Part shown: positions 37,890 to 45,725 of the stretch, in pieces
Position numbering within the stretch: position 1 is the stretch's first letter
Layout: each line of letters opens with the position of its first letter
Assembly (NCBI RefSeq): GCF_001514145.1
Contig: NZ_KQ948680.1
Location: forward strand, 1 to 64,000
Reading direction: 5' to 3'
Length of the DNA stretch: 64,000 bases
DNA from: Streptomyces canus
GTDB taxonomy: Bacteria; Actinomycetota; Actinomycetes; Streptomycetales; Streptomycetaceae
The notes under the pieces: model-generated
Database searches by the model: none
What the model was told of the DNA's origin: nothing
Seen by the model: the letters and a program-made list of their open reading frames with translations, nothing else
Program-made: the position numbers and the translations under genes

Positions 37890-37932
37890 ACCTTCGAAGT
37901 TACTAGGACGTCCGAGTAAACGTCGAAGGACG

Positions 37933-37959
37933 ACCGCCGTACGCGTGTTGTACGGCGGT
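37933..37959 (-). terminator. Hairpin terminator after DUF3817 gene 1
   Basis: ACCGCCGTAC and GTACGGCGGT form a perfect 10-bp stem with a 7-base loop, six bases past the stop at 37965. Confidence 0.75.
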
Positions 37960-37964
37960 GGGGG

Positions 37965-38303
37965 CTACGCCTTGACGGGTGCGGGGGCCTGTTCGGTGAA
38001 CTTGCCCTCCAGCTCGCGGCTGATCTTCCGCTCCACGAAGAAGGCGGCCGTCGGAATCGTCCCGGCGAGCAGCACCCACACCTGCTTGAGGATGGGCCAC
38101 CTCGCCTTGGAGCCCAGGTCGAAGGCGAAGACCAGGTAGACCACGTACAGCCAGCCGTGCGCGATGGCGACGACGCGGGTGACGTCCGCGGCGCCGTCGA
38201 TGTCCAGGCCGTACTTGGCGATCATGCTCAGGCACAGCAGGACCAGCAGCACACCGGTGACGTAGGCCAGGACGCGGTAGCGGGTCAGCACGCTCTTTTT
38301 CAT
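37965..38303 (-). CDS. DUF3817 membrane protein 1
   Basis: A 112-residue protein with three or four predicted helices (RVLAYVTGVLLVLLCLSMIA; AHGWLYVVYLVFAFDLG; WVLLAGTIPTAAFFVE). The conserved HG and the P-T-A-A-FFVERK pattern define DUF3817. Function unknown. It has a paralogue at 42690-43034. ATG at 38303 is preferred to an upstream GTG because it matches the family start. It lies just upstream of a MarR gene on the same strand, 44 bases apart. Confidence 0.82.
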   Translation of the reverse strand: MKKSVLTRYRVLAYVTGVLLVLLCLSMIAKYGLDIDGAADVTRVVAIAHGWLYVVYLVFAFDLGSKARWPILKQVWVLLAGTIPTAAFFVERKISRELEGKFTEQAPAPVKA

Positions 38304-38346
38304 GCCTACGAGCGTAACCACGCGTTCCGGGCGATCTTCCCGCGGG

Positions 38347-38856
38347 TCAGTCCTCGTCGAAGTCGTGCGCGGCGACCCTCAGCGGCCGCAGCATCGCGAA
38401 GATCTCCGCGCACTCCTCGGCGTCGTACACGCCGAGCCCGAAGTCCATCGCCATGAGGTCACGTGTGGCGGCCTCGACGACTTCGCGGCCCTTGTCGGTG
38501 ATGGAGGCGAGGGTGCCGCGGCCGTCGTGGGGATTCGGACGCTTGTCGACGAGACCGGACCTGACCAGGCGGTCCACGGTGTTGGTGACCGAGGTGGGAT
38601 GCACCATCAGCCGCTCACCGATCTTCGACATCGGCAGCTCGCCGGCCTTGGAGAAGTTGAGCAGCACCAGCGCCTCGTACCGCGCGAACGTCAGCCCGTA
38701 CGGCTTGACCACGGCGTCGACCTCAGCGAGCAGGATCTGGTGCGCACGCATGATGGAGGTGATCGCGGACATGGACGGCACGTTTCCCCAGCGCTGCTTC
38801 CAGAGTTCGTCGGCGCGGGCGATGGGGTCGAAGGGAAGACTGAGCGGCTTCGGCAC
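38347..38856 (-). CDS. MarR-family regulator
   Basis: A 169-residue MarR protein with winged helix near residues 60-115 (LPMSKIGERLMVHPTSVTNT, then the wing NPHDGRGTLASIT). GTG at 38856 lies seven bases after a TAAGGT -10-like element, suggesting a leaderless message. Followed by the DUF3817 gene in the same direction, which may be its target. Confidence 0.88.
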   Translation of the reverse strand: MPKPLSLPFDPIARADELWKQRWGNVPSMSAITSIMRAHQILLAEVDAVVKPYGLTFARYEALVLLNFSKAGELPMSKIGERLMVHPTSVTNTVDRLVRSGLVDKRPNPHDGRGTLASITDKGREVVEAATRDLMAMDFGLGVYDAEECAEIFAMLRPLRVAAHDFDED

Positions 38857-38927
38857 GGCAACGACCTTACCGGCCGGTCACATCGTGGTCAGCACCGTCT
38901 CGCCTTTCAGACGGTTGCCTCCGGCGG

Positions 38928-39062
38928 GGGTTGCCTGCGGCGGCCTGTGCGGGTTCGGCGGGGGCGGGCGTTGTGCGCAGTTCCCCGCGCCCCTGGATGC
39001 CTGCGGCGCAGCTGCGGCCCCGGTGGGGGCTGGTGTAGCGCGTGCGGGTGTGTTGTGGGTGG
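38928..39062 (-). repeat. Inverted repeat arm, left (shared with 43323-43473)
   Basis: This stretch of the 38857-39225 gap is the reverse complement of 43323-43473 with small gaps. It contains GCGCAGTTCCCCGCGCCCC (from 38975) and a 28-base identical block starting GTGTAGCGCGTGCGGGTGTG at about 39034. No gene is present in this gap. Confidence 0.8.
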
Positions 39063-39066
39063 GGGG

Positions 39067-39225
39067 TGCGGCGAACGGTCCGTCGTGGTGCGGGTGACTG
39101 CAACTCCCCAGGGGCGCGGGGCTGTATCGATGTGCGGCTACCGCCGCGCGGGCGCGACCAGCCCCCACTCACCCACACCCGCACCCGCCCGACAACCGAC
39201 CCCGGCACTCCCGTAGGCGCCCGGC
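39067..39225 (+). repeat. Dispersed intergenic repeat, copy C
   Basis: This has the same flanks as copy A (12345-12490), GCGAACGGTCCGTCGTGG to CACCCGCCC. In place of AACTGC, about 30 bases are inserted (TGTATCGATGTGCGGC and following) between the GGGGCGCGGGG core and GCGCGACCAGCCCCCAC. Confidence 0.75.
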
Positions 39226-40134
39226 CTAAGCCCCGCGCACGCAACCCGTCACCGACATCACCAGGGAGTACAGAGATGTCGTGGCCGCGATGAACATCCG
39301 GTTCCCCTTCGGTCCGCCGAAAGTCACGTTGGCCACCGGCTCCGGGACGCGGATGCGGCCGATCAGCGTGCCGTCGGGGGCGTAGCAGTGGATGCCGTCG
39401 GCCAGGGCGGCAGCCCACAGGCGGCCCTCGTCGTCGAAGCGGATGTTGTCGAAGTGGACGCCCTCCCGGGCCTCGGCGAAGACCTTGCCGCCCGAGAGCG
39501 TGCCGTCGGCGTGGATGTCGTACTCGTGGATCCGCGCCGCCCGCGAGTCGGAGACGTACAGCCGCTGCTCGTCGGGGGACAGGATCACCCCGTTGGGCCC
39601 GTCCAGCCCGTCGGCGGCGAGAGACACGTCGCCCGTGGCCGGATCGATCCGGTACACATGGCACGCGCCGATCTCGGACTCGGCCCGGTGCCCCTCGTAG
39701 TCGCTGAGGATGCCGAAGTCCGGGTCGGAGAACCAGATCGTGCCGTCGGAGCGTACGACGGAGTCGTTCGGGCTGTTCAGGCGCTTGCCTTGGTAGCGCT
39801 CGGCCAGCACGGTCATCGTGCCGTCGGGCTCGGTGCGGGTCACGCGGCGGTTGCCCTGTTCGCAGCTGAGGAGGCGGCCCCGGCCGTCGACGGTGTTGCC
39901 GTTGATGTTGCCTGCCGGGGTGCGGAAGACGCCGACCGTGCCGGTGGTCTCGTCCCAGCGCAGGAGGCGGTCGTTCGGGATGTCGCTCCAGATCAGCTGC
40001 CGCCAGGCGGGCAGATAGACGGGGCCCTCGGCCCAGCGGCAGTCGTCGTACAGGACCTCCAGCCTGCTGTCGCCGTTGGTACAGGGGCGGAAGCGGTCGT
40101 CCAGGATCTCGTAGAGGCTGTCGGAGCCGGGCAT
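39226..40134 (-). CDS. SMP-30/gluconolactonase-like protein
   Basis: A 302-residue six-bladed propeller of the SMP-30/LRE family, hydrolysing sugar lactones in characterised members. Family marks are WAEGPVYLPAWRQLIWSDIP with the metal-binding Glu, GNTVDGRGRLLSCEQGNR, NSPNDSVVRSDGTIWFSDPD and DGPNGVILSPDEQRLYVSDS with the metal-binding Asn. The catalytic set seems complete. Substrate unknown. The ATG follows GAGGAGGA. No carbohydrate genes are adjacent; it lies 32 bases downstream of the TetR gene on the same strand and may be part of that operon. Confidence 0.88.
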   Translation of the reverse strand: MPGSDSLYEILDDRFRPCTNGDSRLEVLYDDCRWAEGPVYLPAWRQLIWSDIPNDRLLRWDETTGTVGVFRTPAGNINGNTVDGRGRLLSCEQGNRRVTRTEPDGTMTVLAERYQGKRLNSPNDSVVRSDGTIWFSDPDFGILSDYEGHRAESEIGACHVYRIDPATGDVSLAADGLDGPNGVILSPDEQRLYVSDSRAARIHEYDIHADGTLSGGKVFAEAREGVHFDNIRFDDEGRLWAAALADGIHCYAPDGTLIGRIRVPEPVANVTFGGPKGNRMFIAATTSLYSLVMSVTGCVRGA

Positions 40135-40166
40135 GGTGTCCTCCTCGGGTCAGGGGTGGGACGGGG

Positions 40167-40817
40167 TCAGCGGCGGCCGGTCCTGCGGAGGTGGTGGCGC
40201 ACCGCGCGCTGGGCGACCGGGCCCAGGTCCTCCAGCGCGGCGACGAGTGCGCCGAGTTGTTCCAGGGCGTCCAGGGCCGCGGTGGCGCCGGACGCGTCGA
40301 CCCCTTCGTACAGCTCGATGCCCACGAAGGAGGCGGCCACCGCGCGGGCCAGGCCCGCGGGGTCGGCGAACTCTCCGAAGGGCGTGGCCGCGAGGACCCT
40401 GGTGAGGACCTTCTCGATCTCGGTGATCCACAGCTCCAGGCCCGCCGCGGTGGCCGGGCCGAGGGTGGCGTGGGTCTGGGCGCCGGCCAGCAGCTGGCCG
40501 AGGAGGGCCACGTGGCCTCCGGCGCGCTCCTCCTCGTGGACCTGCCGTCCCACCGCGAGGAGTTCGGACAGCGAGGTCACGGCGGCCATCCGTGCCCGGT
40601 AGCGGGACACCGCGCGCTCCGCGCCGTAGTGGCAGGCCGCCGCGAGGAGTTCGTCGACCGAGCCGAAGTGGTAGAAGACCAGGGCCTGGTTGACCCCGGC
40701 GGTCGCCGCGACCGTGCGGGCGGACGTCTTGGCGATGCCCTGCTCGGTGAGGGTGCGCAGGGCGCCTTCCAGGAGTTTGGTCTTGGTCTCCACGGACTTG
40801 GCGGACTCGGGGCTCAT
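40167..40817 (-). CDS. TetR-family repressor of the DUF4166 operon
   Basis: A 216-residue TetR regulator with helix-turn-helix near residues 25-65 (IAKTSARTVAATAGVNQAL) and a helical effector domain. The ATG overlaps the DUF4166 stop (ATGA). Third gene of an operon that begins next to two perfect copies of TTTGAGCGATCGCTCAAA, so it very likely binds those and represses its own operon. Confidence 0.9.
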   Translation of the reverse strand: MSPESAKSVETKTKLLEGALRTLTEQGIAKTSARTVAATAGVNQALVFYHFGSVDELLAAACHYGAERAVSRYRARMAAVTSLSELLAVGRQVHEEERAGGHVALLGQLLAGAQTHATLGPATAAGLELWITEIEKVLTRVLAATPFGEFADPAGLARAVAASFVGIELYEGVDASGATAALDALEQLGALVAALEDLGPVAQRAVRHHLRRTGRR

Positions 40818-41494
40818 GCGCGTGCCTCCTCGCGCACGGGGCGGAGACCGGGGCGGACTCCGCAGGCGGTGATGTCGCTGTACGTCGCCTCGAAGGAGCC
40901 CTCGTAGCCGAAGAGGGGGCCGAAGTAACGGTTGACGACCCGGACGCTGATGCGGAAACGGTCAGCCCTGTCGTCGTACGACTCCCTCACCTCCGCCGTC
41001 GCGCCGATCAGCTCGGGCACCCGGACGTCCACCACGCCCTCCCGGAACCGGTGCTCCCCGGAGCGGATCAGCAGTGAGCCGTCGGGCTCGGCGTGGAAGT
41101 GGAGCTCGCTGGCCAGGTGCTGGTGGGTACCGAGGTAGTCGAGGATGCGGTCTCCCTTGGGGCTCAGCACCATCTGGGCGTCGAAGCGGCGGGGGCGGCC
41201 GGGCAGGTGGAAGGTGCGCACGAAGGTCACCGTCTCACGGCCGTAGGTGTCCGCGTAGGGCACGTTCTCGATCACGAACGGCACGTTCCGGCCCGGTCTC
41301 GGTACCAGGATGTTGCGGGTCGTACCGAGGGCCAGGAAGGGCTTCACGAAGGCCCCGCCGTGCCAGATGCGGTCCATCACACCCCGGCCGGTGCACGCCT
41401 CACCGGTCGTCAGGCCGACCGAGAAGCGGCGCTGGAGCTGAGGGTGCAGGCGGTCGAAGTCGGCGCCCATCACGGTGCGGAACATCGAGGTCAT
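40814..41494 (-). CDS. DUF4166 protein
   Basis: A 226-residue cytoplasmic protein of unknown function. The pattern of DUF4166 is visible: LHPQLQRRFSVG near the start, YGRETVTFVRTFHLP and FRISVRVVNRYFGPLFGYEG. It overlaps both neighbours by four bases, so translation is coupled through the operon. Elsewhere such domains occur next to lipid or fatty-acid enzymes, but the role here is open. Confidence 0.8.
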   Translation of the reverse strand: MTSMFRTVMGADFDRLHPQLQRRFSVGLTTGEACTGRGVMDRIWHGGAFVKPFLALGTTRNILVPRPGRNVPFVIENVPYADTYGRETVTFVRTFHLPGRPRRFDAQMVLSPKGDRILDYLGTHQHLASELHFHAEPDGSLLIRSGEHRFREGVVDVRVPELIGATAEVRESYDDRADRFRISVRVVNRYFGPLFGYEGSFEATYSDITACGVRPGLRPVREEARA

Positions 41495-42249
41495 CGCGGC
41501 GTCTCCAGGGTGCGAAGGACACGCGGTGCACGCACGCGTGTGGCGGGCCGGCGCAGACAGCGGCGGGCGGCCGGGGTGCCGGGCAGGGGTGATGTGAACA
41601 GGGCCAGCGAGATGACGACGGCGAGGAGGAGTGGCGAGACGTAGGCCATCGACGCCGCCAGGGGGCCGAAGAGGTGCAGGAAGCGCTCCAGGCCGAGTCC
41701 GGCGGCGCCGACGATCACGACGAGGGTGCGGACGAGGAGCTCGGCGAGCCAGTTCCGCAGCGCGCGCTCCGGGGTGATCCCGCGCTCCAGCCACAGGCGC
41801 AGCCGGTCGAAGGACCAGGCCGTCGCCCAGCCGATCACGGGGCGGAAGAGCAGGCGGTCGGTCACGGCGCCGACGCGGCCCCAGCGCGGGCGGTAGTCGT
41901 ATCCGGTGAGGAAGGTGACGCCGTCGCCGTCGCCGTCGGGGAGGTAGCGCCAGTAGCCGCTGCCCTCCGCGAGGAGCGAGAGCGGGTGCGGGGAGGAGAA
42001 GCGCAGGGCGGAGGTGCGGGTGCCGTCGGGGCGTTCCCGCTCCCCCGCGGAGACTCCCGTGCCGGCGACGGTGAGACCGGGCAGCACCCGGGTGGCGTAC
42101 CGGAAGCGCTGCGGCTCGCCGTCCGCGCGCGGGAGGTGGGTGATCCGGGTGAAGCGGAGGTCCCAGCGCTGGTGCTGGGACGGTTCCTGTGTCCGAGTCC
42201 AGAGATCGTCGAGATCGGCGCGGATGCGTGCCTCGATGTAAAGCCCCAT
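41491..42249 (-). CDS. SRPBCC-like membrane protein
   Basis: A 252-residue protein. Residues 1-150 resemble a START/SRPBCC lipid-binding fold (MGLYIEARIRADLDDLWTRT; RWDLRFTRITHLPRADGEPQ; FLTGYDYRPRWG). Then come two hydrophobic helices (LLVRTLVVIVGAAGLGLERF; VSPLLLAVVISLALFTSPL) and a basic tail. First gene of the operon with DUF4166 and TetR. The role may be binding a hydrophobic ligand at the membrane. The start at 42249 is close to the downstream operator. Confidence 0.72.
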   Translation of the reverse strand: MGLYIEARIRADLDDLWTRTQEPSQHQRWDLRFTRITHLPRADGEPQRFRYATRVLPGLTVAGTGVSAGERERPDGTRTSALRFSSPHPLSLLAEGSGYWRYLPDGDGDGVTFLTGYDYRPRWGRVGAVTDRLLFRPVIGWATAWSFDRLRLWLERGITPERALRNWLAELLVRTLVVIVGAAGLGLERFLHLFGPLAASMAYVSPLLLAVVISLALFTSPLPGTPAARRCLRRPATRVRAPRVLRTLETPR

Positions 42250-42273
42250 TGATACCCCCAGGTGAGCTCGCTA

Positions 42274-42335
42274 TTTGAGCGATCGCTCAAACACCCTGAG
42301 GAGGAACGTACCATGCTTTTGAGCGATCGCTCAAA
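42274..42335. promoter_or_regulatory. Twin perfect TetR operators
   Basis: TTTGAGCGATCGCTCAAA occurs identically at 42274-42291 and 42318-42335. Each is an 18-base perfect palindrome and centres are 44 bases apart. They lie just upstream of the SRPBCC/DUF4166/TetR operon. Confidence 0.88.
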
Positions 42336-42350
42336 CAGGAGGTACGAGAA

Positions 42351-42376
42351 AACCCCGGCCCGCGCGGGCCGGGGTT
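42351..42376 (-). terminator. Hairpin terminator after the thiamine-binding gene
   Basis: AACCCCGGCCCG and complement form a 12-bp stem with a 2-base nominal loop, 24 bases past the stop at 42400. Confidence 0.75.
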
Positions 42377-42399
42377 CGTGCGTCGTGGTGAGGCCGGGG

Positions 42400-42693
42400 T
42401 CAGTCGGCGAGGTGCCGTTCCACCGTCTCCACCTTGGAGGTCAGACCGTCCGTCACCCCGGGGCGGATGTCCGCCTTGAGCACCAGCGAGACGCGTGGCG
42501 CCCGCGCCTCCACGGCGGCCACGGCACGCTTGACGACCTCCATGACCTCGTCCCACTCTCCCTCGATCGAGGTGAACATGGCGTCGGTGCGGTTCGGCAG
42601 GCCTGACTCCCGGACGACCCGCACCGCGTCGGCGACGTACTCCCCCACGTCCTCGCCGACCCCCAGCGGGGTCACGGAGAAGGCGACGATCAT
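42400..42693 (-). CDS. Thiamine-binding (MTH1187/YkoF-type, DUF77) protein
   Basis: A 97-residue ferredoxin-like protein starting MIVAFSVTPLG, with FTSIEGEWDEVMEVVKRAV and a C-terminal VSLVLKADIRPG. The fold belongs to a family whose members bind thiamine or related ligands. The start overlaps the upstream DUF3817 gene (ATGA). The physiological ligand is not shown by the sequence. Confidence 0.85.
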   Translation of the reverse strand: MIVAFSVTPLGVGEDVGEYVADAVRVVRESGLPNRTDAMFTSIEGEWDEVMEVVKRAVAAVEARAPRVSLVLKADIRPGVTDGLTSKVETVERHLAD

Positions 42694-43034
42694 GCGTTCA
42701 CGACCCCTTCCTTGCGGGCGCGCGAGGCGATGACCGCGTCCTCGGCCTCGCGCTTGAGCCTGCGCTCGGCGAAGAAGCCGCCGGTGGGCAGCACGGAGAG
42801 CACGAAGTACCAGATGCCCGTCTTCGCGGACCACTTGGTGCGGTTCCAGGCGTCGAACCAGAAGATCACGTACAGGATGAACAGGACGCCGTGGACCATG
42901 CCCATCACCGGCACGGCGTTGAAGTCCGTGGTCCGCTTCAGCACCGAGCAGACGAGCAGGAGCAGGAACGAGACCGCCTCGGGAGCGGAGATCAGGCGGA
43001 GGCGTCGGATGGCGGAGGCTGTCTTGAGGTCCAC
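42690..43034 (-). CDS. DUF3817 membrane protein 2
   Basis: A 114-residue paralogue of the protein at 37965-38303, with helices AVSFLLLLVCSVLKRTT, MVHGVLFILYVIFWFDAW and YFVLSVLPTGGFFAERRL, and the conserved HG and GGFFAERRLK. GTG at 43034 follows GAAGGTGA closely. Translationally coupled to the thiamine-binding gene. Confidence 0.85.
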   Translation of the reverse strand: MDLKTASAIRRLRLISAPEAVSFLLLLVCSVLKRTTDFNAVPVMGMVHGVLFILYVIFWFDAWNRTKWSAKTGIWYFVLSVLPTGGFFAERRLKREAEDAVIASRARKEGVVNA

Positions 43035-43156
43035 GGGTCACCTTCGGTGGGAGGTACGTCGACAGTTTGTGAACGCACGCACAAGCGTCCGCCCATTGTG
43101 ACAAACGGTTCCGGGTAGCCGGGGCACGGGGTCCGACTGCGGGTCCGTTGTGGCTC

Positions 43157-43177
43157 GCGCGGTTCCCCGCGCCCCTG
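43157..43177 (-). repeat. Dispersed intergenic repeat core, copy D
   Basis: GGTTCCCCGCGCCCCTGG is the reverse complement of the core in copies A and E. It lies at the left end of the gene-free 43035-43548 gap. Confidence 0.65.
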
Positions 43178-43225
43178 GGTCGGACAGGTGCACGCACGTG
43201 CAGACGCGTACGGCGGCGAGGGGAC

Positions 43226-43321
43226 GGGGTGGGGGTGTCCGCCCGCAGCGGCCGGCGTCCGACACCGAGCACCGCTGAAGCACCAGCAGCCGCCGGACCG
43301 AGGACGGACACCCCCCACCCC
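43226..43321. repeat. Large imperfect hairpin in the 43-kb gap
   Basis: GGGGTGGGGGTGTCCG (43226-43241) pairs with CGGACACCCCCCACCCC (43305-43321) with one extra C, enclosing about 63 bases. With repeat cores D and E outside it, the gap is a set of nested inverted repeats. No gene is present in this 514-base gap. Confidence 0.7.
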
Positions 43322-43322
43322 G

Positions 43323-43473
43323 GCCCCGACCCACAACACACCCGCACGCGCTACACGCACCCCCACCGAAGCCGAAACGGGCCGCCGCAGGCACTCAGGG
43401 GCGCGGGGAACTGCGCACAACGCCCGCCCCCACCCCACCCGAACCCGCACAGGCCGCCGCAGGCACCCCGCAC
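43323..43473 (+). repeat. Inverted repeat arm, right (shared with 38928-39062), including core copy E
   Basis: This is the reverse complement of the left arm 4.4 kb away, including an identical 28-base block (ending at about 43355) and the core CAGGGGCGCGGGGAACTGCG from 43396. Confidence 0.8.
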
Positions 43474-43548
43474 CCTAAGGGACCACTCAGGGTGCGGCTC
43501 CACCCGCAGGACCTGTTGGCAGGGCCCTGCGCCCGCTACCTTCACTCC

Positions 43549-44187
43549 GTGGCGATGTTCCGACTTCAAGGCAGCAAGGTGCTCGCCGTCGACATGACCG
43601 GGGACGCCGTGAAGGCGAAGAACGGCTCGATGGTCGCGTACGACGGGCAGATGACGTTCAAGAAGATGAGCGGCGGTGGTGAGGGGATCCGGGGGATGGT
43701 GACCCGGCGGATCACCGGCGAGCAGATGACCGTGATGGAGGTGTCGGGGCACGGGACGTGCTGGTTCGCGGACCGGGCCTCGGAGATCAACCTCGTCGGC
43801 CTCCAGGGGGACAAGCTGTACGTGGAGTCGAGCAACCTGCTCGCGACCGACGCCGGACTCCGGACCGGCACCAGCTTCACCGGCCTGCGCGGCGCCTCAC
43901 AGGGCAACGGCCTGTTCACGACCACGGTCGAGGGCCACGGCCAGGCCGCGATCATGTCGGACGGCCCGGCGGTCGTCCTGCGGGTCAGCCGCCAGTACCC
44001 GCTGACCGTCGACCCCGGCGCCTACATCGCCCACCAGGGCAACCTCAGCCAGTCCTTCCAGTCCGGTGTGACGTTCCGCACATTCATGGGCGAGGGTGGC
44101 GGCGAGGCCTTCCAGATCCGCTTCGAGGGCGACGGCCTGGTGTACGTCCAGCCCAGCGAGCGGAACACGATCGCGGGGGATGTGTGA
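43549..44187 (+). CDS. AIM24-family protein 1
   Basis: A 212-residue beta-rich protein of the AIM24 family (VAYDGQMTFKKMSGGGEGI, in part; MEVSGHGTCWFADRASEIN; LTVDPGAYIAHQGNLSQSFQ). No signal peptide. The bacterial role is unknown; the mitochondrial namesake supports cristae organisation. TACCTT lies six bases before GTG 43549, suggesting a leaderless start there; ATG at 43555 is the alternative. First of three tandem paralogues. Confidence 0.85.
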   Translation: MAMFRLQGSKVLAVDMTGDAVKAKNGSMVAYDGQMTFKKMSGGGEGIRGMVTRRITGEQMTVMEVSGHGTCWFADRASEINLVGLQGDKLYVESSNLLATDAGLRTGTSFTGLRGASQGNGLFTTTVEGHGQAAIMSDGPAVVLRVSRQYPLTVDPGAYIAHQGNLSQSFQSGVTFRTFMGEGGGEAFQIRFEGDGLVYVQPSERNTIAGDV

Positions 44188-44188
44188 C

Positions 44189-44839
44189 ATGCCCTTCAGC
44201 GAGATCAACTCCAAGATGGTCGAGGCGACCGTCCTGCCGGGCCAGCGGTTGTTCAGCCAGCGCGGCGCGATGCTGGCGTACCGGGGCGAGGTGTCCTTCA
44301 CCCCGAACCTCCAGGGCGGCCAGGGCGGCGTCATGTCGATGATCGGCCGCCGCGTGGCCAACGAGGACACGCCCCTGATGACCGTCGAGGGCAGCGGCAC
44401 CGTCCTGTTCGGGCACGGTGGCCACCACGTCCAGATCATCAACCTCACCGGCGACACCCTGTACGTCGAGGCGGACCGCCTGCTCGCCTTCGAGGGCACC
44501 CTGCAGCAGGGCACCATGTTCATGGGCTCGCAGGGCGGCGTCATGGGCATGGTGCGCGGCCAGATCAGCGGCCAGGGCCTCTTCACCACCACGCTCAAGG
44601 GACACGGCTCGGTGGCCGTCATGGCCCACGGCGGGGTCTTCGAGGTCCCCGTCACCCCGCAGCGCCCGGTCCACGTCGACCCGCAGGCCTACGTCGCCCA
44701 TCACGGCGACGTCCGCAACAAGCTGTCGACGGCGCTCGGCTGGCGCGACATGGTGGGCCGCGGCTCCGGCGAGGCCTTCCAACTGGAGCTCAGCGGGAAC
44801 GGCGTGGTGTACGTCCAGGCCTCGGAGGAGAAGCTGTGA
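44189..44839 (+). CDS. AIM24-family protein 2
   Basis: A 216-residue paralogue (GAMLAYRGEVSFTPNLQGGQ, TVEGSGTVLFGHGGHHVQII, VHVDPQAYVAHHGDV, YVQASEEKL). The ATG at 44189 has GGGGGA eight bases before it; an in-frame ATG at 44180 overlapping gene 1 is less likely. It overlaps gene 3 by four bases (GTGA). Confidence 0.88.
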   Translation: MPFSEINSKMVEATVLPGQRLFSQRGAMLAYRGEVSFTPNLQGGQGGVMSMIGRRVANEDTPLMTVEGSGTVLFGHGGHHVQIINLTGDTLYVEADRLLAFEGTLQQGTMFMGSQGGVMGMVRGQISGQGLFTTTLKGHGSVAVMAHGGVFEVPVTPQRPVHVDPQAYVAHHGDVRNKLSTALGWRDMVGRGSGEAFQLELSGNGVVYVQASEEKL

Positions 44840-45633
44840 GCCACTACCCGGGCGCGGGCCCCACCGTGCACGACCCCATGACGCTGCCTTCGGACGACAA
44901 CGTCAACAACTACACCTTCTGCGTGGAGCTCAAAGGGAGCCAGTGGTTCCTGCAGAAGGGGAAGATGATCGCCTACTACGGTCAGATGGATTTCAACGGC
45001 ATCGGACACGGCCGCCTCGACGGTCTCATCCGTACGTCCTTCCATTCGCCTCTGCACGCAAGCGACTGGGTCGTGGCGCAGGGCTCGGGCAAGATGCTCC
45101 TCGCCGACCGGGCCTTCGACGTGAACTCCTACGACCTCGAGGACGGCAACCTGACCATTCGCTCGGGCAACCTGCTCGCTTTTCAGCCAAGTCTCGCGTT
45201 GAAGCAGTCGATCGTGCCGGGCTTCCTGACGCTCATCGGAACCGGAAAGTTCGTGGCCGCCTCCAACGGCCCGGTGGTGTTCATGGAGCCCCCGATCCGG
45301 GTGGACCCGCAAGCGCTTGTGGGCTGGGCCGACTGCCCCTCGCCGTGCCACCACTACGACCACGGCTACATGACGGGTCTGATGGGCGGTCTACGTGCGA
45401 TGACGGGCCTCGGCGGGGCCTCTGGGGAAGAGCACCAGTTCGAGTTCGTGGGGGCCGGCACCGTACTGCTCCAGTCGACGGAGGTCCTGATGGCCGAACA
45501 GGCCGTCGGAGCGACTCCGCAGCAGGCCGGAGTACCCGGCGGACACGGGGCACCCACAGGGCATCCACAGCAGCCGGGGGCACCGCGCCTTCCCGGACAG
45601 CTGGGGGACCTCCAGCGTCGCTTCGGGCTGTGA
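44836..45633 (+). CDS. AIM24-family protein 3 with Pro/Gly/Gln tail
   Basis: A 265-residue paralogue. The core has MIAYYGQMDFNGIGHGRLDG, WVVAQGSGKMLLADRAFDVN, ASNGPVVFMEPPIRVDPQAL and FVGAGTVLLQSTEVLM. It ends with about 40 residues rich in Gly, Pro and Gln. A Cys pair in a loop (DCPSPCHH) is absent from the other two. GTG start overlapping gene 2. The three genes probably form one operon and a hetero-oligomer. Confidence 0.85.
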   Translation: MSHYPGAGPTVHDPMTLPSDDNVNNYTFCVELKGSQWFLQKGKMIAYYGQMDFNGIGHGRLDGLIRTSFHSPLHASDWVVAQGSGKMLLADRAFDVNSYDLEDGNLTIRSGNLLAFQPSLALKQSIVPGFLTLIGTGKFVAASNGPVVFMEPPIRVDPQALVGWADCPSPCHHYDHGYMTGLMGGLRAMTGLGGASGEEHQFEFVGAGTVLLQSTEVLMAEQAVGATPQQAGVPGGHGAPTGHPQQPGAPRLPGQLGDLQRRFGL

Positions 45634-45713
45634 GCGGTAGTCTGCGGAGTGTGACATCGAACGCGTGCGCACAGTCACACCACCCTCATTAGTTCGCCTT
45701 TCAACTTCTTAGG

Positions 45714-45719
45714 TAGACT
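45714..45719 (+). promoter_or_regulatory. -10 element of marR, leaderless
   Basis: TAGACT ends six bases before the ATG of the MarR gene at 45726; a -35-like TAGTTC stands 18 bases upstream. Confidence 0.5.
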
Positions 45720-45725
45720 TCATTC

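Noticed and set aside
42313..42606. ATG with open frame through the TetR operator and terminator
   Set aside because: It starts inside the operator pair, runs through a terminator stem and then antisense to the thiamine-binding gene.
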